From WTGU01 sp965200925 (GTDB lineage: Bacteria; Pseudomonadota; Alphaproteobacteria; UBA828): 64,000 nt of DNA. Positions 18,868-27,431 of the stretch are shown one piece after another. Position 1 is the first letter of the stretch. Every line of letters begins with the position of its first letter. Position numbers and translations under genes: made by a program. The notes under the pieces were generated by a model. It did no database searches. It saw only the letters and a program-made list of their open reading frames with translations, and was not told the DNA's origin. The stretch spans positions 620,001 through 684,000 of the forward strand of contig OZ241738.1 of the NCBI GenBank assembly GCA_965200925.1, given 5' to 3'.

Positions 18868-19491
18868 TCAGTGCGGGCGCCAGTCGAAGGGGGCGAAATG
18901 GCCGTTGTGGCCGCCGGTCGCGTCGTCCCAGTCGATGCCGAAGGCGTGGAGGTGGCTGTGCGTGCCCCTGGCGAGGGCGAGCCGCTTGTTCGCCGGGTGC
19001 CCCGTATCGTCGATGTGGATCGGCCGCGCCGGGTCGGGCAGGCTGGGGACGCCTTCCGCCCCGTGGCGCAGCAGACCGCCGGCGGTGATCGAGAAGCCCA
19101 TCGGCCGCCGCTCGATCGCGATCGGCGCCCGCTCGATGCCGGCGAAGGTGTCGATCAGCGGTGCCATCAGCGCCATCGGCCCGCCCTCCTCGCCGGAGCA
19201 GATGCGGCCGATGGCCTCGACCTGCGCATCACTCGCCTCGTCGTCGACGATCAGGCCGGCCGTCCAGCCGCCGTCGGCCATGGCCCCTTCGACCATCGCC
19301 GCGGTGACGAAGGCGACGCCATCGAGCCGGACGTCGCCGTAATGCCCCTCCGCCACGTCCATCACGATCGCGACCTTGCAGACGCCGTCGGTCGGCATGG
19401 CGGTCATGTTGGTGTAGATGCAGGGGCAGAGGTAATCGCAGCTGCAGGTCTCGAAGTAGTCGCCCTTGATGCGCCAGTCCGTCCCGCTCAT
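18868..19491 (-). CDS. DUF1326 domain protein
   Basis: The 207-residue soluble protein has the DUF1326 opening WRIKGDYFETCSCDYLCPC, whose clustered Cys residues are the family hallmark and could bind metal. Later conserved pieces are CKVAIVMDVAEGHYGDVRLDG and a His-rich C-terminus (GTHSHLHAFGIDWDD, then GHNGHFAPFDW). The function of the family is not established. It stands 54 bases before the DUF1489 gene's stop on the same strand and may share its transcript. Confidence 0.88.
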   Translation of the reverse strand: MSGTDWRIKGDYFETCSCDYLCPCIYTNMTAMPTDGVCKVAIVMDVAEGHYGDVRLDGVAFVTAAMVEGAMADGGWTAGLIVDDEASDAQVEAIGRICSGEEGGPMALMAPLIDTFAGIERAPIAIERRPMGFSITAGGLLRHGAEGVPSLPDPARPIHIDDTGHPANKRLALARGTHSHLHAFGIDWDDATGGHNGHFAPFDWRPH

Positions 19492-19545
19492 GGCCCGGTC
19501 CTCCTGCCGCGAACGCCGCGCCCCGAGCGTAGCACGGAACGGCGG

Positions 19546-19980
19546 CTATCGGAGAAGGCCGAGTTCGCGGAGTTCCGCGGCCATCTCCGGCGGACACGCT
19601 TCCTCCGGCGGCCCGCCGGCGCCGACTGGGCCGAGATCGCGCGGCGCATCGGCGTCCTCCAGATAGCGCCAGCCCTGATGCGGGCGCCGTCGCACTGGAT
19701 CGGTCGCGACCAGTTCGGGATCCAGCACGATCGCGCATTTGGCCTTGCCGGCGGCGGTGCTCTCGTGCCGGTCGAAGCGGAGGATGCGCTGGCGCACGCG
19801 GATGCGGTGCTTGATCACCCAGTAGAGCGAGCCGCCGTCCAGGACCTCCCCCGCGCGGCGCGGCGTGAAGCGGGTGACGTGCACCAGACGGCCCGCGCGC
19901 TGCAACCGCGCCGCCTGGACCGTCCGCAGATGGTCCACGCCCTCGATGCCGACGGCGAGCTTCAGGAGGTGCAGCGGCAC
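19546..19980 (-). CDS. DUF1489 family protein
   Basis: The 144-residue protein belongs to DUF1489, common in Alphaproteobacteria and of unknown function. It opens with LHLLKLAVGIEGVDHL and has the conserved THR-type segment RLVHVTRFTPRRAGEVLDGG, followed by LYWVIKHRIRVRQRIL. It starts at GTG 19980, 22 bases after the enoyl-CoA hydratase stop. Its position behind leucine-catabolism genes looks like gene packing rather than a functional link. Confidence 0.85.
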   Translation of the reverse strand: MPLHLLKLAVGIEGVDHLRTVQAARLQRAGRLVHVTRFTPRRAGEVLDGGSLYWVIKHRIRVRQRILRFDRHESTAAGKAKCAIVLDPELVATDPVRRRPHQGWRYLEDADAPRDLGPVGAGGPPEEACPPEMAAELRELGLLR

Positions 19981-20002
19981 GGTGCCTCCGCTCCGTGCGC
20001 GG

Positions 20003-20788
20003 TCACGCGCGCCATCGGGGCGGGCGCTTCTCGAGGAAGGCGGCGATGCCTTCCCGTCCGTCCTCCGAGGCGCGCGCCTCGGCGATGCGCCGGGCCGTAT
20101 CGCCGGCCAGGGCCTCGTCGATCGGCTTGCCGGACACGGCGCGGACCAGCGCCTTGGCGCGGCGATGGGCGGCGGGCGCGCCGCGCAGCAGCATCGCGGC
20201 GACCGCCTCGCTCCGTTCGGCGAGCGCCCCGGCGGGGACGACCTCGTGCACCAGGCCGATGCGGGCGGCCGTCCCGGCGTCGAAGCGCGCGCCGGTCAGG
20301 ATGAAGCGCCGGCTTTGAGACTCGCCGATCGCCCTGATCACGAACGGCGCGATCACGGCCGGGATCAGGCCGAGGCGCACTTCGGTCAGCGCGAAGGAGG
20401 CGGTCTCGGCCGCCAATGCCACGTCGCAGGCGGCGACCAGCCCGACGCCGCCGCCATAGGCCGGCCCGTGAACGCGCGCCACGGTCGGTTGCGGCAGCCG
20501 GTCGAGCGCGAAGAGGAGGCGCGCCAGCGCCCGTGCGTCCTCTTCGTTCTCCGCCGGGGAGAACTCGGCGCATCGCTTCATGTAGGCCAGGTCGGCGCCG
20601 GCGCAGAGGGATTCGCCCTGCCCGGCGAGCACGACGACGCGGACGTCGCGGCGGCGGCCGATGTCGTCGAAGGCCCGGGTCAGGAGGCCGATCGTCGCGT
20701 CGTCGAAGGCGTTGTGGACCCGCGGCCGGTTCAGCGTGACCGTGGCGACGGCCCGCTCGACGGAGAGAAGGACGCTTTCCTCCGCCAC
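20003..20788 (-). CDS. Enoyl-CoA hydratase family, probable methylglutaconyl-CoA hydratase
   Basis: The 261-residue crotonase-fold enzyme has the oxyanion-hole segments CAGADLAYMKR and GPAYGGGVGLVAACD, with the acid/base region at ALTEVRLGLIPAVIAP. It begins at GTG 20788, only 4 bases after the methylcrotonoyl-CoA carboxylase beta gene. The assignment to hydration of 3-methylglutaconyl-CoA in leucine/isovalerate breakdown (LiuC/AtuE role) rests on this context; sequence alone gives only the hydratase superfamily. Confidence 0.85.
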   Translation of the reverse strand: MAEESVLLSVERAVATVTLNRPRVHNAFDDATIGLLTRAFDDIGRRRDVRVVVLAGQGESLCAGADLAYMKRCAEFSPAENEEDARALARLLFALDRLPQPTVARVHGPAYGGGVGLVAACDVALAAETASFALTEVRLGLIPAVIAPFVIRAIGESQSRRFILTGARFDAGTAARIGLVHEVVPAGALAERSEAVAAMLLRGAPAAHRRAKALVRAVSGKPIDEALAGDTARRIAEARASEDGREGIAAFLEKRPPRWRA

Positions 20789-20792
20789 GCCG

Positions 20793-22397
20793 TCACATCC
20801 GGAAAACGCCGAATCGCGTCGGCGCGTCCGGGCCTTCGGCGGCCACCGCGAGGCACCGCGCCAGCACCGTTCGCGTCTCCGCCGGGTCGATCACCCCGTC
20901 GTGCCAGAGGCGCGCCGCGGCGTAAAAGGGATGCCCCTGCGCCTCGTACTGGGCAAGGATCGGCGCCTTGAAGGACTCTTCCTCCGCCTCGGTCCATTCC
21001 TTGCCCTCCGCTTGCGCGCGGTCGCGGCGGACGCGGGCGAGCACGCCCGCCGCCTGCGCGCCGCCCATCACCGAGATGCGGGCGTTGGGCCACATCCAGA
21101 GGAAGCGCGGGCCGAAGGCGCGCCCGCACATGCCGTAATTGCCGGCGCCGAAACTGCCGCCCGTGATCACGGTGAGCTTCGGCACTTCGGCGCAGGAGAC
21201 GGCGGCGACGAGCTTGGCGCCGTCCTTGGCGATGCCGCCCCGTTCGTAGCGCTTGCCGACCATGAAGCCGACGACGTTCTGGAGGAAGAGCAGCGGGATG
21301 CCGCGCTGGCAGCAGAGCGCGACGAAATGCGCGCCCTTGAGCGCCGATTCCGAGAACAGGATGCCGTTGTTGGCGAGGATGCCGACGAGATGCCCGCCGA
21401 TGCGCGCGAAGCCCGTGACGAGCGTGGTTCCATAGCGCGCCTTGAACTCGTCGAAGCGGCTGCCGTCCACGATCCGCGCCACGATCTCGCGCGGGTCGCA
21501 GGCCTTGCGCAGGGACTGCGGCACGATCCCGTAGAGGCCGGCCGGATCGCAGGCCGGCGCTTCGGCCGGAACGGGCGGCGGCGGCAGCGGCGGCCGGCCC
21601 AACCGAGCCACGATGGCGCGGGCGCGGGCGATGGCGTCCGCGTCGTCCGCAGCCAGATGGTCGGCGACGCCGGAGAGCCGCGTATGCACGTCACCGCCGC
21701 CGAGCGCCTCGGCGCTCACCTCCTCCCCGGTCGCCGCCTTGACCAGGGGCGGGCCGCCCAGGAAGATCGTCCCCTGATTCTTGACGATGATCGCCTCGTC
21801 GGACATCGCCGGGACGTAGGCGCCGCCCGCGGTGCAGGAGCCCATCACCACGGCGATCTGCGGGATTCCCTTCGCCGACATGCGTGCCTGGTTGTAGAAG
21901 ATGCGGCCGAAATGCTCGCGGTCGGGGAAGACCTCGTCCTGGTGCGGCAGGTTCGCCCCGCCGGAGTCCACCAGATAGAGACAGGGAAGCCGGTTCTCCT
22001 CCGCGATCTCCTGGGCGCGGAGATGCTTCTTGACGGTCATCGGGTAATAGGTGCCGCCCTTGACCGTCGCGTCGTTGGCGACGACGACGCAGTCGCGCCC
22101 CTCGATCCGGGCGATCCCGGTGACGATGCCGGCGGCCGGGATTTCCTCACCGTAGATCCCGTGGGCGGCGAGCGGCGACAGTTCCAGGACGTCGGAGTCC
22201 GGGTCGATCAGCGCCGCCAGCCGCTCGCGCGGCAGCATCTTGCCCCGCGCCCGGTGCCTCTCGCGCGCCGCCGCCGGGCCGCCTTCCCGCGCCCGCGCGT
22301 GGCGCCCGTCCAAGTCTGCGACCAGCGCCCGCATCGCCGCCTCGTTGTCCTTGAATTCGTCCGAGGCGGGATCGACCCGCGAGCGCAGAACCTCCAT
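20793..22397 (-). CDS. liuB: Methylcrotonoyl-CoA carboxylase beta (carboxyltransferase) subunit
   Basis: The 534-residue carboxyltransferase has both crotonase-like halves: the N-terminal half with YLVDSGGANLPHQDEVFP and GSCTAGGAYVPAM, and the C-terminal half with LFLQNVVGFMVGKRYE and GGSFGAGNYGM. These are typical of the methylcrotonyl rather than propionyl enzyme. It needs a biotinylated alpha subunit, which is not in the window. Isovaleryl-CoA dehydrogenase is also absent, so the pathway is split across the genome. ATG 22397 has GGAGAGGAG just upstream. Confidence 0.93.
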   Translation of the reverse strand: MEVLRSRVDPASDEFKDNEAAMRALVADLDGRHARAREGGPAAARERHRARGKMLPRERLAALIDPDSDVLELSPLAAHGIYGEEIPAAGIVTGIARIEGRDCVVVANDATVKGGTYYPMTVKKHLRAQEIAEENRLPCLYLVDSGGANLPHQDEVFPDREHFGRIFYNQARMSAKGIPQIAVVMGSCTAGGAYVPAMSDEAIIVKNQGTIFLGGPPLVKAATGEEVSAEALGGGDVHTRLSGVADHLAADDADAIARARAIVARLGRPPLPPPPVPAEAPACDPAGLYGIVPQSLRKACDPREIVARIVDGSRFDEFKARYGTTLVTGFARIGGHLVGILANNGILFSESALKGAHFVALCCQRGIPLLFLQNVVGFMVGKRYERGGIAKDGAKLVAAVSCAEVPKLTVITGGSFGAGNYGMCGRAFGPRFLWMWPNARISVMGGAQAAGVLARVRRDRAQAEGKEWTEAEEESFKAPILAQYEAQGHPFYAAARLWHDGVIDPAETRTVLARCLAVAAEGPDAPTRFGVFRM

Positions 22398-22501
22398 CGA
22401 CTCCTCTCCGGCCGGTGCCGACAGCCTACAGGGCACTGCCCGCGATGCAACGGCCGGTGCCTGCTATGCTGCGCGCCCCGCCGATACCGAGGAGCGCCGC
22501 C

Positions 22502-23479
22502 ATGCCCTTGCCGACACGGGCCGCGTTCGAGGACGCCGCCGCGTTCGTCCACGGGATTCTCGACCCGACGCCGCAGATCGCCTGGCCCCTTCTGGCCGAG
22601 CGGACCGGCGCTAAAGTCTGGGTCAAGCACGAGAACCACACGCCCATCGGCGCCTTCAAGGTGCGGGGCGGCCTCGTCTTCCTGGACGACCTGCACCGGC
22701 ATGGCCCGGTCAAGGGGGTGGTCGGCGCGACGCGGGGCAATCACGGCCAGAGCGTCGCCTTCGCCGCCGCCCGCCTCGGCATCGCCGCGACCCTGGTGGT
22801 GCCGGAAGGCAACGCCGCCGGGAAGAACGCCGCGATGCGCGGCTTCGGCGCCGACCTGGTGGTCCACGGAAGCGATTTCGAGGCCGCGCTGGAGCGCGCG
22901 CGCGCGCTGGCGGCGGACGAGGGACTCGTCTTCGTGCCCTCCTTCGACATGCGCCTGGTGTGCGGGGTGGGGAGCTACGCGCTGGAACTGTTCACGGCCG
23001 TGCCCGACCTGGATGCGGTCTATGCGCCGGTCGGGCTGGGCTCCGGCCTCTGCGGGCTGATGGGGGTGCGCGACGCCCTCGGCCTCCGGACGGAGATCGT
23101 GGGCGTCGTCGCCGAAGGCGCCCCCTGCTATGCGCTCAGCGTCGAGGCCGGGCGGCCGGTCTCGACCAACCGCTCGGCGACCGAGGTGGGCGACGGGATC
23201 GCCACCCGGGTGCCGGCGCCCGAGGCCCTGGAGGCGATCCTCGCCGGTTGCGCCCGGATCGTCACCGTCTCCGACGATGAGATGCTCGACGCCATGGCCG
23301 CCTACCACGTCGACACCCACAATCTCGCCGAGGGCGCCGGCGCCGCCCCGCTCGCCGCCCTGCTGAAGGAGCGCGCCGCCATGGCCGGCCGGAAGGTCGG
23401 GCTGATCCTCACCGGCGGCAACGTCGACCCCGCCCTCTACGAACGGGCCCTGGCGCGGTTGCCCGGCGCCGACACTTGA
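22502..23479 (+). CDS. PLP-dependent serine/threonine dehydratase family protein
   Basis: The 325-residue fold-type II PLP enzyme has the Schiff-base Lys in PIGAFKVRG, the Asn-containing loop TRGNHGQSVAFAA, and the phosphate-binding loop as VGLGSGLCGL. It has no C-terminal ACT regulatory domain, so resembles catabolic dehydratases rather than biosynthetic IlvA. Substrate (Thr, Ser or hydroxyaspartate) is not decidable. ATG 22502 follows GAGGAG. It is divergent from liuB with a ~100-base gap containing TATGCT as a possible -10. Confidence 0.88.
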   Translation: MPLPTRAAFEDAAAFVHGILDPTPQIAWPLLAERTGAKVWVKHENHTPIGAFKVRGGLVFLDDLHRHGPVKGVVGATRGNHGQSVAFAAARLGIAATLVVPEGNAAGKNAAMRGFGADLVVHGSDFEAALERARALAADEGLVFVPSFDMRLVCGVGSYALELFTAVPDLDAVYAPVGLGSGLCGLMGVRDALGLRTEIVGVVAEGAPCYALSVEAGRPVSTNRSATEVGDGIATRVPAPEALEAILAGCARIVTVSDDEMLDAMAAYHVDTHNLAEGAGAAPLAALLKERAAMAGRKVGLILTGGNVDPALYERALARLPGADT

Positions 23480-23480
23480 G

Positions 23481-23559
23481 GTGCGCGGGTCTCGTCGCGC
23501 ACGAAGTGCGCGCTTTCCGGCGCGACGCCTGCATTCGCGCGAAGCGCGAACCTTTAGCT
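23481..23559 (+). repeat. REP-like repeat, copy A
   Basis: A GC-rich element with inner dyad symmetry (GCGCACGAAGTGCGCGC and TTCGCGCGAAGCGCGAA) that ends GAACCTTTAGCT. It matches copy B at 24091-24168 in the same orientation, and more loosely a copy near 34353. Its right end supplies the stop codon that truncates brnA. Confidence 0.55.
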
Positions 23560-23754
23560 CTTGCTCGGCGCTCTGAAATGGGCGAGCACGGAGCGCTTGG
23601 CGTGCCGGGTGATCGGCTCGGTGCGGTCCGGTTCGATGAGGTTCGCTTGCCGCCAGAAGGCGTCGTCCATCTCGGGAACGTCGCTGAAATCGATACTCTC
23701 GTCCTTGACGGCTGCGATTTCTGCGGGGGTGAGGGGCCTATCGTGTCCGCTCAT
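23554..23754 (-). CDS. brnA: BrnA-like antitoxin, C-terminally truncated
   Basis: The 66-residue product keeps the BrnA N-terminus: PLTPAEIAAVKDESIDFSDV, then PEMDDAFWRQANLIEP, and the start of the ribbon-helix-helix (VLAHFRA). The usual continuation (a GKGYQTRINAVL-type helix) is missing. The frame ends in PSKS followed by a stop inside repeat copy A. Intact relatives are about 90-100 residues. It overlaps the 3' end of the brnT remnant by 17 bases, the normal toxin-antitoxin arrangement. DNA binding and toxin neutralisation are probably lost. Confidence 0.6.
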   Translation of the reverse strand: MSGHDRPLTPAEIAAVKDESIDFSDVPEMDDAFWRQANLIEPDRTEPITRHAKRSVLAHFRAPSKS

Positions 23755-24014
23755 GGTAAGCCTGCCTTTCCTTGCGCGACGCCGGGCGAGCGAAGATCAG
23801 GCGGATGCGGCCATCCCGTTCGGTATAGGCGACCACGATCACCGCCGCGCGGTCTAATACGACCGATGCTGATGGAGCGTTCCTCGCCGTACTCCCTGCG
23901 CCGGTCGATCCGGGTCAGGACCGGTCCCTCGAAGATGCGTTAGGCAGTTTCGAATTCGACGCCGTGTTTGCGGATGTTGACCCGATTCTTGACCTCGTCC
24001 CATTCGAATACCAT
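23738..24014 (-). pseudogene. brnT: BrnT-like toxin, inactivated by stop and frameshift
   Basis: Reading from ATG 24014 gives MVFEWDEVKNRVNIRKHGVE then FETA and an in-frame TAA, where BrnT proteins continue to RIFEGPVLTRIDRR in the same frame. After ISIGRI a one-base shift restores AVIVVAYTERDGRIRLIFAR and SRKERQAYHE, the conserved BrnT C-terminus. Two separate lesions in a toxin of ~92 residues indicate genuine decay rather than one sequencing error. BrnT is an RNase toxin of the RelE superfamily. Confidence 0.75.
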
Positions 24015-24090
24015 CGTCGTTCATACTTGCAATTCGTCGTTATGACGAGGAAGGCGAGAAACTCCGCGGGAAGGCTTCGATGATCTCGGT

Positions 24091-24168
24091 TGCGCGGGTC
24101 TCGTTGCGCGCGAAGTGCGCGCCCGCCAGTGTGACGCTCGCGGGCAAGTGGAACGCGAACCTTTGGCT
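24091..24168 (+). repeat. REP-like repeat, copy B
   Basis: Direct repeat of copy A: GCGCGGGTCTCGT, then GAAGTGCGCGC, and the shared right end GCGAACCTTTGGCT; the middle has diverged. Copies A and B lie on either side of the decayed brnT-brnA module, about 530 bases apart. Confidence 0.5.
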
Positions 24169-24207
24169 GGCGGCGCGCACACCTGGGAGCAGGGCGCGCC
24201 ATTCCTG

Positions 24208-25104
24208 CTATTGGCGCTTCGCGCCGAACGCGCCGACGATGCCGCTCTGTTCGACTATCCCCGCCGCCTCCGCGTGGCCCGGCCCATAGAAGCCGCCCTG
24301 GATGCGGTTGCCGGTCAGACCGGCTTCGTAAGTGCCGTCATGGGCGACAGGTACGTCGTCGAAGCGCAGAGTCGACGTCGAGTGCGCCGCGCCGGTGTCG
24401 AGATTCCCGATGTCCGTGAAGGCCGCGTTGAGCGCGCCGCTGCCCAGCGTGTAGGTCAGGGCGGCGTCGCCTTGCAGGACGTTTCCGCGCAGCGCGCCGT
24501 CACGCGGGGTGCCGACCATGAGCCCGCGCCATGTGGCTGCCATGTCGGGCTGGATGCCGGTCAGATCACCACCGGCGATCCCGTAACGACCGGTGACGGC
24601 GATGCCTTGGGACGTTGTCCGTTCGCTTTGCACCGCGAACGCGGCGTGGTTCATCCAGGCGCCGTAGGCTTCGATATCCTCTGCTTGGTCTTCCAGCACG
24701 GTAATCCCGTTCTTGGTGAGAATGGCTCGCGAGCTGCCCGACGAAAACTCGAGGTCATTCAGGCTGAGGGAGCCGGAAACTCCGGTCGTCGATTCTCTCC
24801 ACGTGCACCGCGTTCCGGCGCAGTTCGTCCGAAACTGGATCGTCGGGAGGTCCGCATGCGATGTCTCCCCGACGATGGTCGAGACGATGAGCGAGTCGGT
24901 GCGTTCCACGATCCCGGGCGCGCGTGCGGTCTGGTCCGCCGGAGTCTCGGCGGGGGTCTGCGAGCCGGTCAGGGCGCGCGCTCTCGCCGGGTCGGATATG
25001 GGGCGGGAACTCGCGTCGTCTCCGCCGCCCCCGCCGCACGCGGCGAGCGTGAGGAGTGTGGACGCGGCGGTGAGGGCCATGAAGAGTCTTCCAGTTTCGT
25101 GCAT
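24208..25104 (-). CDS. TbpB/Slam-type surface lipoprotein
   Basis: The 298-residue lipoprotein precursor has a lipobox LTLAAC followed by a Gly run and a linker. The C-terminal ~120 residues form the eight-stranded barrel of transferrin-binding-protein-like lipoproteins: GVSGSLSLNDLEF, GNVLQGDAALTYTLGSG, and the diagnostic ending IQGGFYGPGHAEAAGI then GIVGAFGAKR. ATG 25104 is preceded by GGAGGATGAA. Relatives in Neisseria bind host proteins or metals at the cell surface and are exported by Slam; no Slam gene is in the window. Ligand unknown. Confidence 0.75.
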   Translation of the reverse strand: MHETGRLFMALTAASTLLTLAACGGGGGDDASSRPISDPARARALTGSQTPAETPADQTARAPGIVERTDSLIVSTIVGETSHADLPTIQFRTNCAGTRCTWRESTTGVSGSLSLNDLEFSSGSSRAILTKNGITVLEDQAEDIEAYGAWMNHAAFAVQSERTTSQGIAVTGRYGIAGGDLTGIQPDMAATWRGLMVGTPRDGALRGNVLQGDAALTYTLGSGALNAAFTDIGNLDTGAAHSTSTLRFDDVPVAHDGTYEAGLTGNRIQGGFYGPGHAEAAGIVEQSGIVGAFGAKRQ

Positions 25105-25501
25105 TTCATCCTCCGTGCGGTCGCTGCGACACCGGCATGTGCCGGGCCGTTGCAAACGCCGCACGGGTTATGTGCAGAGACCCCGCCTATTCGCCGGGCG
25201 CAGGGAGCTACCCCAAGCCGGGTCAAGGGCTGTTCTATTCAGCGGGCGACCCGACTCAGCGGGACAACCCGAAACGACGTTTGCAAAGAGGACTTTGGCG
25301 GGGGAGGGGCGGCCAGTCAACAGAATTTCCTCGTTCAATATGTATGAGACATCCGGTGGGGCTGCGAGGAGCGGCGCGTCAAGCCGTTTCGCGGTGCCTT
25401 TGCCGCGCTCCGTCCCCGGGTGGTTCGCCGTTCCCCGAAGCTCCAGGGGCAGCCATGGCTGGAAGCGGTTTTCCAGTGTTCAGGACCATAAGTCCTGAAA
25501 T
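25105..25501 (-). other. Intergenic region between importer operon and lipoprotein gene
   Basis: A 397-base gap between two genes on the minus strand. It is somewhat AT-richer than its neighbours and should hold the lipoprotein promoter. Candidate hexamers on the minus strand (TTGACT, TTGACC) lack well-spaced -10 partners. No ATPase remnant of the upstream importer was recognised. Confidence 0.4.
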
Positions 25502-26551
25502 CTAACGTTCCCGCTGTGCTTGTGCTCTACCAAGCCGGCGCCAGAGGGCGCGGGCGCGGGGGGCGACGCCTTCGGGGACAGCGAGGACGAAGAGGACGAG
25601 GATGACGCCCAGGATCAGGTTCACGTCGACGCTCTGCTGCGTGCCGAGCTCGATGGTCACGAAGCCGAGCAGCATGGCGCCGATCAGGGGGCCGGCCAGA
25701 GTGCCCAGGCCGCCCACGACCACCCAGATGATGATCTGTGCGCTGAAGCCCAGATCGAACACGGTCGGGCTGACATAGGCGTTCCAGTTGGCGTAGAGGA
25801 CGCCGGCCAAGCCGGCCACGGCGCCGCCGATGCCGAAGGTGGCCGTCTTGTAGAATCGGGTGTCGTAACCCAGAAGCTCCGCCCGCAGCTCGTTTTCGCG
25901 CACCGCCGCCACCGCCCGCCCGAAGCGCGAGCGCATCAGCAGGCGCAGCCCGGCATAGACCAGCAGCAGGCAGATGCCGGTGATCAGAAACATGTCTTCC
26001 GGATAGACGAACTTCGCCGGATCGCCCGGCAGGTTGATCGGTGGCAGGGCGGGCATGCCGTTGAAGCCGCCGAGATGGGCGGTGCCGATCGTGTATTCGT
26101 AGCCCGCCGTGTGGCCCAGGAACTTGTAGAAGATCAGCGAAACGACGAGGGTGATCACGGCGACGTAAACGGTGCTGATCCGCCCGTAGAACATGAAGTA
26201 GCCGAGGAAGAGGGCGAAGGCCGCCGGCAGGCCGACGCCGGCGACGAGCGCCGTCGTGCTGCCGCCCATGTTGATGGAGACCACGGCGTAGGTGTAGCCG
26301 CCCAGGCCGTAGAACGCCGCCTGGCCGAAGCTGAAGATGCCGCCGTAGCCCCAGACCCAGCCCAAGCTCATGGCCAGGATGCCGTAGGCCATGAAGAGCG
26401 TCAGTTGCAGCAGGATGAAGATGTCGGAGACGGCGAAGGGCAGCACGGCGACGGCGAGCGCGATGGCCGCGCAGACCGCCGCCGGGCCGGCCGCGGCCGA
26501 CGGAAATCGCCCCGGCGCGAGGAGACCACCGGCGGCGCGCCTCAGAGCCAT
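25502..26551 (-). CDS. Branched-chain amino acid/urea-type ABC permease, LivM/UrtC family
   Basis: The 349-residue inner-membrane permease has about ten hydrophobic helices. The family motif appears as YGGIFSFGQAAFYGLGGYTY, with RSRFGRAVAAVRENELRAELLGYD as the cytoplasmic loop that contacts the ATPase. It overlaps the LivH-type gene by 10 bases and is the last gene of the operon. No LivG/LivF ATPase follows. Its C-terminus is permease only, with no fused ATPase. Confidence 0.92.
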   Translation of the reverse strand: MALRRAAGGLLAPGRFPSAAAGPAAVCAAIALAVAVLPFAVSDIFILLQLTLFMAYGILAMSLGWVWGYGGIFSFGQAAFYGLGGYTYAVVSINMGGSTTALVAGVGLPAAFALFLGYFMFYGRISTVYVAVITLVVSLIFYKFLGHTAGYEYTIGTAHLGGFNGMPALPPINLPGDPAKFVYPEDMFLITGICLLLVYAGLRLLMRSRFGRAVAAVRENELRAELLGYDTRFYKTATFGIGGAVAGLAGVLYANWNAYVSPTVFDLGFSAQIIIWVVVGGLGTLAGPLIGAMLLGFVTIELGTQQSVDVNLILGVILVLFVLAVPEGVAPRARALWRRLGRAQAQRER

Positions 26552-27408
26552 CGGCGGAAGAAGCGGCCGGTGATGCCCTGCGGCAGCAGCCGGAGCAGGA
26601 CGACGGCGGCGATCAGCAGGGCGACGTCGCCCATGACCGGCGTCGCCAGGAAGGTGGTGGCCTGGTTCACGGTGCCGAACAGGGCGGCCGCCGACGAGGT
26701 GCCGGCGACGATCGCCTCGCCGCCGCCGATGACGGTGATGAATGCCTTGGCGATGAAGGCGACGCCCATGGTCGGCAGCAGGCCGGTCACCGGTGCGAGC
26801 GCGGCGCCGGCCAGGCCGGTGAGCGCGGCGCCGACGCCGAAGGTGATGGTGTAGACGCGCTGCGGGCTGATCCCGAGCGCCGCCGCCATGTCGGCGTTCT
26901 GCATCGTGCCGCGGGCGATCAACCCGGCGCGCGACCAGCGCAGCACCACGAAGATGGCTGCGACCACGAGGACGCCCAGGAAGATGACGAACAGCCGGTA
27001 CTGGCTCTCCGCGAATTCGCCGATCTCGAAGCTGCCGAGCGGCGACACCACGCTCTCGGTGGCGTTGCCGAAGATCGTGGTGACGATGCCGATGAAGAGC
27101 AGGCTCAGGCCCCAGGTGGCGATGAGCGTGTCCATCATGCGGCCGTAGAGGAAGCGGACGATGAAACGCTCGACGATCACGCCCACGAGGCCGACGAAGA
27201 GCGGGGCGATGACCAGCATGGAGACCCAGAAGTCGATGCCCGCCTTGGTCGAGACGACGACCGCATAGGCGCCGAGCATCAGGAACTCGCCATGGGCCAG
27301 GTTGATGACCCGCATCATGCCGAAGATGACCGCCAACCCCGCGCTGATCAGCGCGAGACTGGCGACCGTGTAGCCGATCTGGACGGCGATGATGCCGACC
27401 AGGTCCAT
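26542..27408 (-). CDS. Branched-chain amino acid/urea-type ABC permease, LivH/UrtB family
   Basis: The 288-residue permease has about eight helices. MRVINLAHGEFLMLGAYA is the LivH signature, and RGTMQNADMAAALGISPQRV the coupling loop. It follows the substrate-binding protein gene by 23 bases and pairs with the LivM-type subunit. The MMDTLIATWGLSL segment resembles UrtB-type more than amino acid-type permeases (weak evidence). Confidence 0.92.
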   Translation of the reverse strand: MDLVGIIAVQIGYTVASLALISAGLAVIFGMMRVINLAHGEFLMLGAYAVVVSTKAGIDFWVSMLVIAPLFVGLVGVIVERFIVRFLYGRMMDTLIATWGLSLLFIGIVTTIFGNATESVVSPLGSFEIGEFAESQYRLFVIFLGVLVVAAIFVVLRWSRAGLIARGTMQNADMAAALGISPQRVYTITFGVGAALTGLAGAALAPVTGLLPTMGVAFIAKAFITVIGGGEAIVAGTSSAAALFGTVNQATTFLATPVMGDVALLIAAVVLLRLLPQGITGRFFRRWL

Positions 27409-27431
27409 GGCTGGACCGGAGTCGGTCGAGG

